This document shows positions 1 through 5,858 of a stretch of DNA of 12,672 nt, piece after piece (the stretch's first letter is position 1; each line of letters starts with the position of its first letter). Origin of the DNA: DASVAL01 sp035649575 (GTDB lineage Bacteria; Planctomycetota; UBA1135; UBA2386). The position numbers and the translations under genes were made by a program. The stretch is taken from contig DASRJH010000067.1 of NCBI GenBank assembly GCA_035649575.1, positions 1-12,672 on the forward strand, given 5' to 3'. The notes under the pieces were generated by a model. The model saw only the letters and a program-made list of their open reading frames with translations, did not search any database and had not been told where the DNA came from.

Positions 1-2027
1 ATGTTGACGAACCACTTTGCGAGCGGCCGGTCGTGCTCGTCGACGACGATGCCGCCGATCTGGTCGTCGGCGCGCGAGCTCTTCAGCACGAAATCGAAGC
101 TGCGCCGCTCGCCGGGCGCCTGCCGGAACGTCTCGCCGGCCGTGAGGTACGGGTGAAGCATCGCGCTGACCCTGGTCGCCTTGTTCGGGAGTCCCTCCAG
201 CAGGAACGCACCGTCTGCGGCCGACGTGGTGCTGCACCAACCGAACTCGGCGTACTCATCGCCGCCGCCGATCCGCGCGCCAGCGATTCCATTCCCCTCC
301 TCGTCGCGCACGAAGCCGGCGATGCTCCCGCCGTCCGGCAGCAACACGTCGAGCTGCTGCGCTTCGCCCGCCTGCAACGTCAGCAGTTGCCAGGTAGCGC
401 TCGACGTCGCACTGCGCGCCCGCACGAAGACTTGCTCCGGCGGCAGGCCACGGACCTCGTAGCGGCCGTTCGCGTCGGTGCGCACGTCGACGGGCGGCGG
501 CGGCGAGTTCGCGACGTACCCCGGCTCCGGATCCTTCACCTGCGCGAAGCCGCCGATGCGAACCCGAGCACCGGAAACGGGGCGCGCCGCGGCATCGCGC
601 ACCGTGCCGCGCAGCGTCGCACTGCCGGCGATCATCGTCAGCGTCACCGCGACGCGGTCGCCGGTCTTGCCCTCGACGCGGCACAGGTCGGTCGGCGCGT
701 ACGCGTCGGCGCGTGCGGCGATCGAATGGGCCTTGCCGACGTCACGGATCGTCACGCGGCCGCCCGCGTCCGTGACGCCGACCTCGTGGCATTCGGCGTT
801 GTTCCGCGACAGCAATACCCGAGCGCCGGCGATCGGCTGTAGCTGCTCGTCCCGCACGGCGACGTCGACGGTGATGCCGCGCGCGATCAGGTACGTTCCG
901 GTGCTCTCCTCGCCCGCGCGAACCGGCACTCGCGGACCACCGGCCCGATCCACGGAGATGGCCACACCGCCCGGCTCGAGCTCGGCCAACGCGATCTCGC
1001 CGCTCGCATCCGTTTGCACGTCGATCGCGGCGAAGAAAGGGTTTTGCCTTTCCCACACGAAGAAGCGCACGAACACTCCCACGGCCGGCGTGCGGTCCTC
1101 CTCCCACAGGAATTGGTAGCGCAGCGAACCGTGCGTCGGCCTGACCTGCAGCTCGCGCTGCGCATCGGCGGCCGGCTGCGGCGACACGGGCGGCTGCGTT
1201 CGAGAGGCAAGCGGTGCCTGCACGAACGCAGCGGTACTTCGTGTGTCCGACCCTTCGGCTGCGCGGTGACTCTCGAGCCAGACGAGCGCGCCGATGCAGA
1301 GCACGACTGCGCACGCGATCGCCGCGATGGCCTTCTTCATGAGTACGGTTCCTCCGACCAGGGACGCAGTGGCGACGGCGCCCGCCGTGCCGCCGGCGAC
1401 GCCCGCGGCCGCGGCGACGTGGTGCGCGGCATTCGCGAGCACGGCCTGCTTCATCGCCGCGAGCCCGCGCAGCGGCGTCAGCAGAACGCACGCGCCGACG
1501 GCGATGCTCGGCGGCAGCGCCTTCTTCAGCAGCTCGAGCGCGCGCATCAGCTGCGTGCGCACGGTGCCCGGCGGCCGCCGCAGCGCGTGCGCGATCTCTG
1601 CGGCGATCATGCCGTGCTTGAGGTGCAGCACGAGCACCGGCTGGTAGACCTCGGGCAGCGTGCTGATCGCCGCGTCGACGGCCGCGGTGAACTCCTGCGT
1701 CTGCACCTCGGCGAGCGGATCGATCGCCGTATCGGCGCCCGGCGGCGGCACCCGTGCTTCGTCGCGCTGCAGCTTGCGCGCCTGGTTGGCGAGGATACCG
1801 AGCAGCCAGCCGCGCACGCTGCGCTCCGCGTCGAACCGACTGGCACCCTCGATCGCCGCGACGAACGTCTGCTGCACGAGGTCCTCGGCCCGCGCCGGGT
1901 CGCGCACGAGGTGGAACCCGACGCGCAGCAGTTCGGCCGCGGTCAGGTCGTAGAGCTGGCCCAGCGCACCGACGTCGGCTTCGTCGCGGAAGCGCGCGAA
2001 CAGCAGTGTCTCCGGGTCGGCGGCCAC
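1..2027 (-). CDS. ECF sigma factor fused to a transmembrane helix and carboxypeptidase-regulatory-like domains (3' end outside window)
   Basis: One open frame runs from a GTG at 2027 off the left edge (675 visible codons). I translated it codon by codon and found no stop. An in-frame TAA lies four codons upstream, so GTG 2027 is the furthest possible start; no Shine-Dalgarno sequence precedes it. Residues about 10-92 match sigma region 2 (DPARAEDLVQQTFVAAIE, then RGWLLGILANQARK). Residues about 115-170 match region 4, with LPEVYQPVLVLHLKHG and a helix-turn-helix ending GTVRTQLMRALELLKK. A hydrophobic, Ala/Gly-rich linker (174-229) leads to a transmembrane segment at 233-251. Beta-sandwich domains of the CarboxypepD_reg/CnaB type then begin near residues 297, 383, 470, 569 and 657 (cut), recognised by repeated V-x-D-x-x-x-x-P-I/V-x-G-A-x-V and TDAxG patterns. 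Inferred role: membrane-anchored transcription initiation factor responding to an envelope signal. Sigma factors with C-terminal extensions are known in planctomycetes. The target promoters and signal are unknown. Confidence 0.88.
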   Translation of the reverse strand, partial: MAADPETLLFARFRDEADVGALGQLYDLTAAELLRVGFHLVRDPARAEDLVQQTFVAAIEGASRFDAERSVRGWLLGILANQARKLQRDEARVPPPGADTAIDPLAEVQTQEFTAAVDAAISTLPEVYQPVLVLHLKHGMIAAEIAHALRRPPGTVRTQLMRALELLKKALPPSIAVGACVLLTPLRGLAAMKQAVLANAAHHVAAAAGVAGGTAGAVATASLVGGTVLMKKAIAAIACAVVLCIGALVWLESHRAAEGSDTRSTAAFVQAPLASRTQPPVSPQPAADAQRELQVRPTHGSLRYQFLWEEDRTPAVGVFVRFFVWERQNPFFAAIDVQTDASGEIALAELEPGGVAISVDRAGGPRVPVRAGEESTGTYLIARGITVDVAVRDEQLQPIAGARVLLSRNNAECHEVGVTDAGGRVTIRDVGKAHSIAARADAYAPTDLCRVEGKTGDRVAVTLTMIAGSATLRGTVRDAAARPVSGARVRIGGFAQVKDPEPGYVANSPPPPVDVRTDANGRYEVRGLPPEQVFVRARSATSSATWQLLTLQAGEAQQLDVLLPDGGSIAGFVRDEEGNGIAGARIGGGDEYAEFGWCSTTSAADGAFLLEGLPNKATRVSAMLHPYLTAGETFRQAPGERRSFDFVLKSSRADDQIGGIVVDEHDRPLAKWFVN
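1338..1355 (-). promoter_or_regulatory. Internal Shine-Dalgarno and in-frame ATG inside the sigma fusion
   Basis: Within the sigma-fusion frame, GGAGGA (1355-1350) stands nine bases before ATG 1340. This ATG encodes residue 230 and begins MKKAIAAIACAVVLCIGAL, which looks like a signal anchor: two lysines, a hydrophobic core, then polar sequence. It is the only good ribosome-binding site I found before any start codon in the window. It may allow separate translation of the outer domains. The same bases encode Val-Gly-Gly-Thr, so the match could be coincidental. Confidence 0.35.
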
Positions 2028-2058
2028 GGTGACTACTTACCAGGAAGCGGCCAACGTG

Positions 2059-2550
2059 CTACGTCCCGTCGTCGATCACTTCTTCGGCGGGGGAAGAGTC
2101 CGGGAGATCAGGCGCTTGCTCGCACCTGCGAATGGTCGTCCGGATCAACTGAAGTCCGAACGCGAGCACCGTCGGCCACATGCCGAACCCGAGGACCGCG
2201 CTCACGTACCATGGCATGACGTCCCACTGCAGATACAGCATCCAACCGATCATCGCGGCACCGATGCCGACGGCCGCGAGCCCGAGCGCCAACTGGGGCA
2301 CCGAAAGGATGTAGCCGAGGACCCTTGCCCAGCGCGGGCCTTCGCGATCCTTGCGCAGCTCGGCTCCGACATCGATGGCGGTCAGGAGCAGGATCGGGAT
2401 CCCGAGCATGACGAACGCGATCATCAGCACGGTGGTAGCCAGTTCTCCCCATTCGCGGTCCTGCGGCAGCGCAGTCGCGAGCGAGAGCACGACGGCAAGG
2501 CAACCGAGCACCCGCACGATCCGTAGGAGATGACGCCAGTGCGTTCGCAT
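2059..2550 (-). CDS. Four-helix integral membrane protein, unknown function
   Basis: A 163-residue protein from ATG 2550 to TAG 2059. The frame stays open upstream for many codons, but that extension is arginine-rich with no recognisable fold. MRTHWRHLLR followed by a hydrophobic stretch is a natural membrane-protein start. Likely membrane segments are residues about 10-28, 36-59, 77-105 and 112-136. The loop between helices two and three is charged (ELRKDREGPRWAR), and the tail after 137 is polar and acidic (DSSPAEEVIDDG). I do not recognise a family. It ends 31 bases before the sigma-fusion start on the same strand, so the two are probably co-transcribed. It has no zinc-finger or other anti-sigma motif. 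It could be a membrane partner of the sigma fusion, but that rests only on position. Confidence 0.68.
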   Translation of the reverse strand: MRTHWRHLLRIVRVLGCLAVVLSLATALPQDREWGELATTVLMIAFVMLGIPILLLTAIDVGAELRKDREGPRWARVLGYILSVPQLALGLAAVGIGAAMIGWMLYLQWDVMPWYVSAVLGFGMWPTVLAFGLQLIRTTIRRCEQAPDLPDSSPAEEVIDDGT

Positions 2551-2771
2551 GCAACGGGAGCCGTATCGGACGCGGCAAGCTCGCAACCGCTGTCCAGCAC
2601 CCGAACCTGCCTTCCCACGGTCAAAGCGTGACGCGCCGCAGGCAATAGAGGTGCAGGCTCCGCGCGACCGCTTGCACCTGCCGCGGTATGCCGGCCTTGG
2701 CATTCGCGTGGCGGTCAGGTGCTGTCCGACCACCGGGAACATGGCGCCGCCGCCGCAGCACAGCCACGCGG
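2551..2771. other. Intergenic region without a supported gene
   Basis: These 221 bases separate the radical SAM gene from the four-helix protein, both read leftward. I see no convincing coding frame, Shine-Dalgarno sequence or complete promoter. On the minus strand a TTGACC lies at 2624-2619, but there is no -10-like hexamer at a workable distance. The region contains the inverted repeat listed separately at 2649-2679. Confidence 0.5.
2649..2679. repeat. Inverted repeat AGGTGCA / TGCACCT
   Basis: AGGTGCA (2649-2655) and TGCACCT (2673-2679) form a perfect seven-base inverted repeat around a 17-base spacer, upstream of the four-helix protein gene. A further AGGTGC occurs at about 2717-2722. 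It could be a regulator site or a weak hairpin between the two minus-strand genes. There is no T-run, so a standard intrinsic terminator is unlikely. Confidence 0.3.
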
Positions 2772-3947
2772 CTAGACCCGCTGCTCGCGCCGCACCTTCG
2801 CGCGATGACTGAACGACGCCTTCACGTCGGGGCGACCCATGTTGGCGACGGAGCAGTTCGCGCAGACGTCGCGCAGCTCCATGTGGTAGAGCTGGCGGCG
2901 CAGCTCCTTGTATTTCGGGCCGGTCCAGATCTCGCGGAACGTCTGGGTCTTGAAGTCGCCGAACGTCGTGAACTCGAACCAGCAGCCGCACGGGAACACG
3001 GTGCCGTCCGGGTTCACGTGGATGTAGTACCACGGGAAGTAGCAGGGGCGGTTGTGGTAGCGCTTGTCGCCGACCTTCAGCAGGAACTCGCGGTTCTTGT
3101 GGTTCAGGTAGTCGGCGACCTCCTTGCTGTCAGCGATCTCGTGCAGGTTCGCCGATGGGGCGATCAGCGCGAGACCGCCGCCCTCGTCGCTGCGCTTCTG
3201 ATCGACGACCTGGCCCTCGTTCGCGAACGTCTCCGCGATCGGGATCGGCATCATGACCTCCATGCCGACCTCCGCGGCGACGCGCCTGGCCTCCGCCATC
3301 GTGTCGTTGCACAGCTTCGCGTCGTTCATCAGCGACTCGCTCTCGATGCCGAGCCCGCCGATCACGGCCATGTGCACGAAGTTCATGTACTTGACGCCGC
3401 GGTCGTGCCAGAAGCGGATCATCTGCGGCACTTCGCGGATGTTGCTGCGCATCAGCACGCACGTGACGCTGATCGCCGGCGTCGTGGAGCCGCGGCGCTT
3501 CTTCGACTCGTTGATGACCTCGAACCGGCGCAGGAACGGTTCCCACTTGGCCGGCTTGCGGATCTTCTCGAACGTCTCTTTCGTGATGCCGTCGCTGCTG
3601 ACCGTGATCAGCGGCATGCCCGAGTCGATGACCTTGTCCATGATCGCGTCGGTCATCGCGAGTGCGTTCGTGCTGAAGTGGAAGTTCGGGACTCCGTACT
3701 TCTTGCACAGCTCGAGCGCGTGCGGCAGGTCGGGTGCGAGCAGCGGTTCGGCGCTCGACGACAGCACGACGTCGTGCGCGCGCGGGAACAGCTCGGCCGC
3801 GACCTTCTCGAGCAGCTCGCCGCCCATCGTCACGGGGTTTTCGACGAAGTCGGGGTGCGCGAAGTGACACATGACGCAGCGGAGCTGGCACCGCGTCACC
3901 ATGTCGATCTTCACGCGCAGGAAGCGGCGTTCGCGTACGACTGGCAC
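2772..3947 (-). CDS. Radical SAM protein with C-terminal SPASM-type iron-sulfur domain
   Basis: A cytoplasmic enzyme expected to cleave S-adenosylmethionine to a 5'-deoxyadenosyl radical. From GTG 3947 it has 391 residues. The radical SAM cluster motif CxxxCxxC is CQLRCVMC near residues 20-27, followed by SSSAEPLLAPDL (a GGEP-equivalent strand) and STNALAM. The C-terminal part carries CYFPW, NPDGTVFPCGCW and DVCANC, the cysteine pattern of SPASM/twitch auxiliary clusters. Family members modify peptides or act on small molecules, and the substrate cannot be told here. The frame continues upstream, and ATG 3992 is an alternative start. I prefer GTG because it puts about 20 residues before the first cysteine and because TAGGCT ends seven bases before it, the spacing of a leaderless promoter. 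No precursor-peptide gene is evident beside it. Confidence 0.9.
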   Translation of the reverse strand: MPVVRERRFLRVKIDMVTRCQLRCVMCHFAHPDFVENPVTMGGELLEKVAAELFPRAHDVVLSSSAEPLLAPDLPHALELCKKYGVPNFHFSTNALAMTDAIMDKVIDSGMPLITVSSDGITKETFEKIRKPAKWEPFLRRFEVINESKKRRGSTTPAISVTCVLMRSNIREVPQMIRFWHDRGVKYMNFVHMAVIGGLGIESESLMNDAKLCNDTMAEARRVAAEVGMEVMMPIPIAETFANEGQVVDQKRSDEGGGLALIAPSANLHEIADSKEVADYLNHKNREFLLKVGDKRYHNRPCYFPWYYIHVNPDGTVFPCGCWFEFTTFGDFKTQTFREIWTGPKYKELRRQLYHMELRDVCANCSVANMGRPDVKASFSHRAKVRREQRV

Positions 3948-3954
3948 GCCACAC

Positions 3955-3960
3955 AGCCTA
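3955..3960 (-). promoter_or_regulatory. Possible -10 element of a leaderless radical SAM transcript
   Basis: On the minus strand TAGGCT (3960-3955) fits the TAnnnT pattern and is followed by exactly seven bases and then GTG 3947. A weak -35-like TGGTCA (3983-3978) lies 17 bases upstream. The two hexamers match the consensus poorly, so this is suggestive only. Confidence 0.25.
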
Positions 3961-4044
3961 CTGCGGGGGCGCCGCGTTGACCATGGGCGCATGTGGGTTG
4001 CTGGAGCCGTTGCGACGGGTGTTCTCGCGCCGGCGACATGCCCC

Positions 4045-4076
4045 TTGACCGCCGGTCGCGGAAGACCGGATATCCT
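4045..4076 (+). promoter_or_regulatory. Candidate promoter with internal dyad before the coiled-coil/phosphatase unit
   Basis: TTGACC (4045-4050) is a good -35-like hexamer. TATCCT (4071-4076) could serve as -10, but the 20-base spacer is longer than ideal. Between them lies a perfect inverted repeat, CCGGTC (4052-4057) and GACCGG (4064-4069), separated by six bases. A dyad between -35 and -10 is a typical repressor or activator position. The first start codon of the unit is 25 bases downstream. Confidence 0.3.
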
Positions 4077-4101
4077 GCACACAGCCCCGCAATGAACACA
4101 C

Positions 4102-4392
4102 ATGGGTCTCATCAACTGGATCTTCGATTTCTATCAGCACAGCAAGATCAACGACGCGCAAAATGAGGCGGCGCAGCTGCGGCGTGAGGTCGCGTCGCTG
4201 CGCGGCAGCCGCGGCGACATCGACGACGATGCGATGCTGCGCGCGGTCGGACAGCTTGCGCTCGCGGTGAAGACCGTGCAGCGCCTGTGCGTCGAAAAGG
4301 GTCTCTGCTCGGAGGCGGAGTTTCATCGCCGCCTGCGCGAGATCGACGCCGAAGACGGCCGCACCGACGGCATGTCGTCCTTGCCGCAATGA
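4102..4392 (+). CDS. Small conserved-looking coiled-coil protein, unknown function
   Basis: A 96-residue protein from ATG 4102 to TGA 4392. An amphipathic N-terminus (MGLINWIFDFYQHSKI) is followed by a heptad-like helix (NDAQNEAAQLRREVASLR) and a second helical region (LRAVGQLALAVKTVQRLCVEKGLCSEAEFHRRLREID). It has no signal peptide or catalytic motif. The pattern resembles small hypothetical proteins predicted to bind membranes or partners through a coiled coil. Its stop overlaps the start of the phosphatase gene (ATGA), so the two are translationally coupled. No Shine-Dalgarno sequence is visible. ATG 4092 is in another frame and leads to a very short peptide. Confidence 0.75.
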   Translation: MGLINWIFDFYQHSKINDAQNEAAQLRREVASLRGSRGDIDDDAMLRAVGQLALAVKTVQRLCVEKGLCSEAEFHRRLREIDAEDGRTDGMSSLPQ

Positions 4393-4955
4393 CGACGCGC
4401 CGGGCTCCATTGCTGTTGCTGACGCTGCTTGCGGCGTGCACCGGCCTGCGCGAGTTCGAGCCCGGGGTGTGGCGGTCGCCGCAACCCGGCGAGGACCGGC
4501 TCGCTCGTCTCATCGAGCAGCAGCAACTGCGCACGGTCGTCTGCCTGCGCGGCGACGGCGAGGGGGCGGCGGGGTCGCGACGCGCGGCCGAGAACAGCGG
4601 AGCGACGTTCCTCAGCGTGCCCATGTCGGCGACGCGCGCGCCGCGGCCCGAGACGCTGCTCGAGCTGTGGCAGATCGCCGCGACCGCGAAACGGCCGCTG
4701 CTGCTTCATTGCATGGCCGGCGCCGATCGCACCGGGCTCGCGAGCGCGATCTTCGTGCTGCACGACACGGGTGATCTCGACCGGGCACGCGGTGAGTTGA
4801 CGATGCTGCACGGCCACCTCGCGTTCACGGCGACCGGCGCGATGGACGCAGTGCTCGACAAGTACGAACCGTTCGCCGGCAAGCTCGCGTTCCCCGCATG
4901 GGTCGAACAGGTCTATGGGCCCGCACTCGCCGCGGAAGCGGCCGCATCCCGATGA
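4389..4955 (+). CDS. Lipoprotein-type tyrosine/dual-specificity phosphatase
   Basis: A 188-residue protein whose ATG overlaps the stop of the preceding gene by four bases. The N-terminus MTTRRAPLLLLTLLAACTG is a lipoprotein signal peptide with lipobox LAAC (Cys17), so the enzyme should be anchored outside the cytoplasmic membrane. The catalytic P-loop HCMAGADRTG (His107, Cys108, Arg114) fits the HCx5R signature of cysteine-dependent protein tyrosine and dual-specificity phosphatases. Upstream, LRTVVCLRGDGEG (48-59) corresponds to the conserved strand and loop of this fold. The frame is open for 34 further codons upstream, but that stretch reads over the preceding gene and lacks a signal peptide. 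Substrate could be phosphoproteins, phosphoinositides or other phosphate esters; the family alone does not decide. All key P-loop residues are present, so it is probably active. Confidence 0.88.
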   Translation: MTTRRAPLLLLTLLAACTGLREFEPGVWRSPQPGEDRLARLIEQQQLRTVVCLRGDGEGAAGSRRAAENSGATFLSVPMSATRAPRPETLLELWQIAATAKRPLLLHCMAGADRTGLASAIFVLHDTGDLDRARGELTMLHGHLAFTATGAMDAVLDKYEPFAGKLAFPAWVEQVYGPALAAEAAASR

Positions 4956-5079
4956 TGGATTCGCGAGGCGACGGATAGTCATCGACGACGCGCGTCGCAA
5001 GGATACGGAGTTCGACGCCGACGTGCGGGCGTTCCAGGAGCTCGGCCAACGTGTGCGCGAGCTGACCGGCGGGAGCTGA
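4951..5079 (+). pseudogene. Short coding remnant without a start codon
   Basis: After the phosphatase stop a different frame stays open to TGA 5077-5079 and reads RIVIDDARRKDTEFDADV, then RAFQELGQRVRELTGGS. It has high GC at third positions and a strongly helical amphipathic pattern, like the end of a real protein. There is no usable start in the frame apart from internal GTG codons that would leave about 15 residues or fewer. I do not recognise the family. It may be the truncated 3' end of a lost gene, or chance. Confidence 0.25.
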
Positions 5080-5119
5080 CGAAGCGGCGGTTGGCGGCGC
5101 GCTCGGCCGCGGTCACGCG

Positions 5120-5725
5120 TCACGCCATCGTCCGGCGAGTGTGCGGATGCACGAGCACGAGCCTCGGATCGACGACGAGGCCGTGGTCGTCGCGCCACGC
5201 CTGCAGGCGTTCGAACTCTGCGCCGCACAGAGCGGCGTCGACCATCAGGATCACGCGACGCATGCTGCCGCGGTTGCCTGATTCGTGGTTGATGAAGCCG
5301 TCGAACAACAGGCAGTGGCCCTCGTGCCAGGTGTGCATCTCGTTGCCGACGCGCATCAGCGCGCCGTCCGCGACTTCGAGTGCGAGGTGGGCGCGCAGCA
5401 CGTGGATCGCCTTGACGTCGCAATGGGAGTAGATGTGGCAGCCGGGTTCGAGCCACGACAGCACGGCGGCAGTGACGCCGGGGATCTCGCGCAGCAGTTG
5501 TGTCGTGCGGGGGCACTTCGCCTGGTTGGTCGCGAAGTGCGACTCGATGCCCGGATAGTGGCTCGACATGAAGAGCGGTGCGACGAGCCAATCACCGCCA
5601 TAGGCGGCGCGGTCGGGCCAGACCATGAAGTCGTCGCGGCGCAGACGGCGGAATTCGTCGTGCACGATCGGGAAGCCGTGCTCGAGCGCTGTCGTGAATG
5701 CGAACTCGCTGGGGTCGAGCAGCAT
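5120..5725 (-). CDS. Aspartyl/asparaginyl beta-hydroxylase-like 2-oxoglutarate oxygenase
   Basis: A 201-residue cytoplasmic protein from ATG 5725 to TGA 5120. The family is the Fe(II)/2-oxoglutarate-dependent Asp/Asn beta-hydroxylases (Asp_Arg_Hydrox fold). The core is SHCDVKAIHVLRAHLALEV (His101 as first metal ligand), then MRVGNEMHTWHEGHCLLFDG and FINHESGNRGSMRRVILMVD, with His147 as second metal ligand and Arg156/157 for 2-oxoglutarate. The spacing His-46-His and the W-x-EG...FD...HE order are as in the family, so it should be active. Some homologues modify small molecules or free amino acids rather than proteins. It is divergent from the secreted multi-domain protein gene across 133 bases. 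No Shine-Dalgarno sequence is visible. Confidence 0.85.
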   Translation of the reverse strand: MLLDPSEFAFTTALEHGFPIVHDEFRRLRRDDFMVWPDRAAYGGDWLVAPLFMSSHYPGIESHFATNQAKCPRTTQLLREIPGVTAAVLSWLEPGCHIYSHCDVKAIHVLRAHLALEVADGALMRVGNEMHTWHEGHCLLFDGFINHESGNRGSMRRVILMVDAALCGAEFERLQAWRDDHGLVVDPRLVLVHPHTRRTMA

Positions 5726-5758
5726 TGTTTCATTGGAACGGGGGCCAGCCGGTTGCCC

Positions 5759-5814
5759 GGCATCCTACCCGCCAGCACGGTCCTTTGAGCCACGGTATCC
5801 TCGCGGCCAGCACG
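5759..5814. repeat. Pair of imperfect direct repeats in a divergent promoter region
   Basis: Two 21-base units (5759-5779 and 5794-5814) agree at 17 positions. Each contains ATCCT, four variable bases, then GCCAGCACG, and they are exactly 35 bases apart. They lie between the hydroxylase (minus) and the secreted protein gene (plus). The second unit includes TATCCT (5796-5801), which could be a -10 hexamer. Tandem operator copies or promoter duplication are the likely explanations. A small hairpin, GCCGG-TTGC-CCGGC (5748-5761), sits beside them. Confidence 0.45.
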
Positions 5815-5858
5815 CGCTCGCCGTCCTCTCGCTGGCATCGGCGCGCACGCCTCCGCCG

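Noticed and set aside
14..1119. Plus-strand open frames across the left end
   Set aside because: They are antisense to the sigma fusion, whose frame is continuous and has recognisable domains.
2619..2624. TTGACC on the minus strand as -35 of the four-helix protein gene
   Set aside because: No -10-like hexamer exists 16-18 bases downstream.
4102..4392. The small coiled-coil protein as a precursor peptide for the divergent radical SAM enzyme
   Set aside because: It is predicted helical throughout, has no leader/core division or repeated modifiable residues, and is translationally coupled to the phosphatase.
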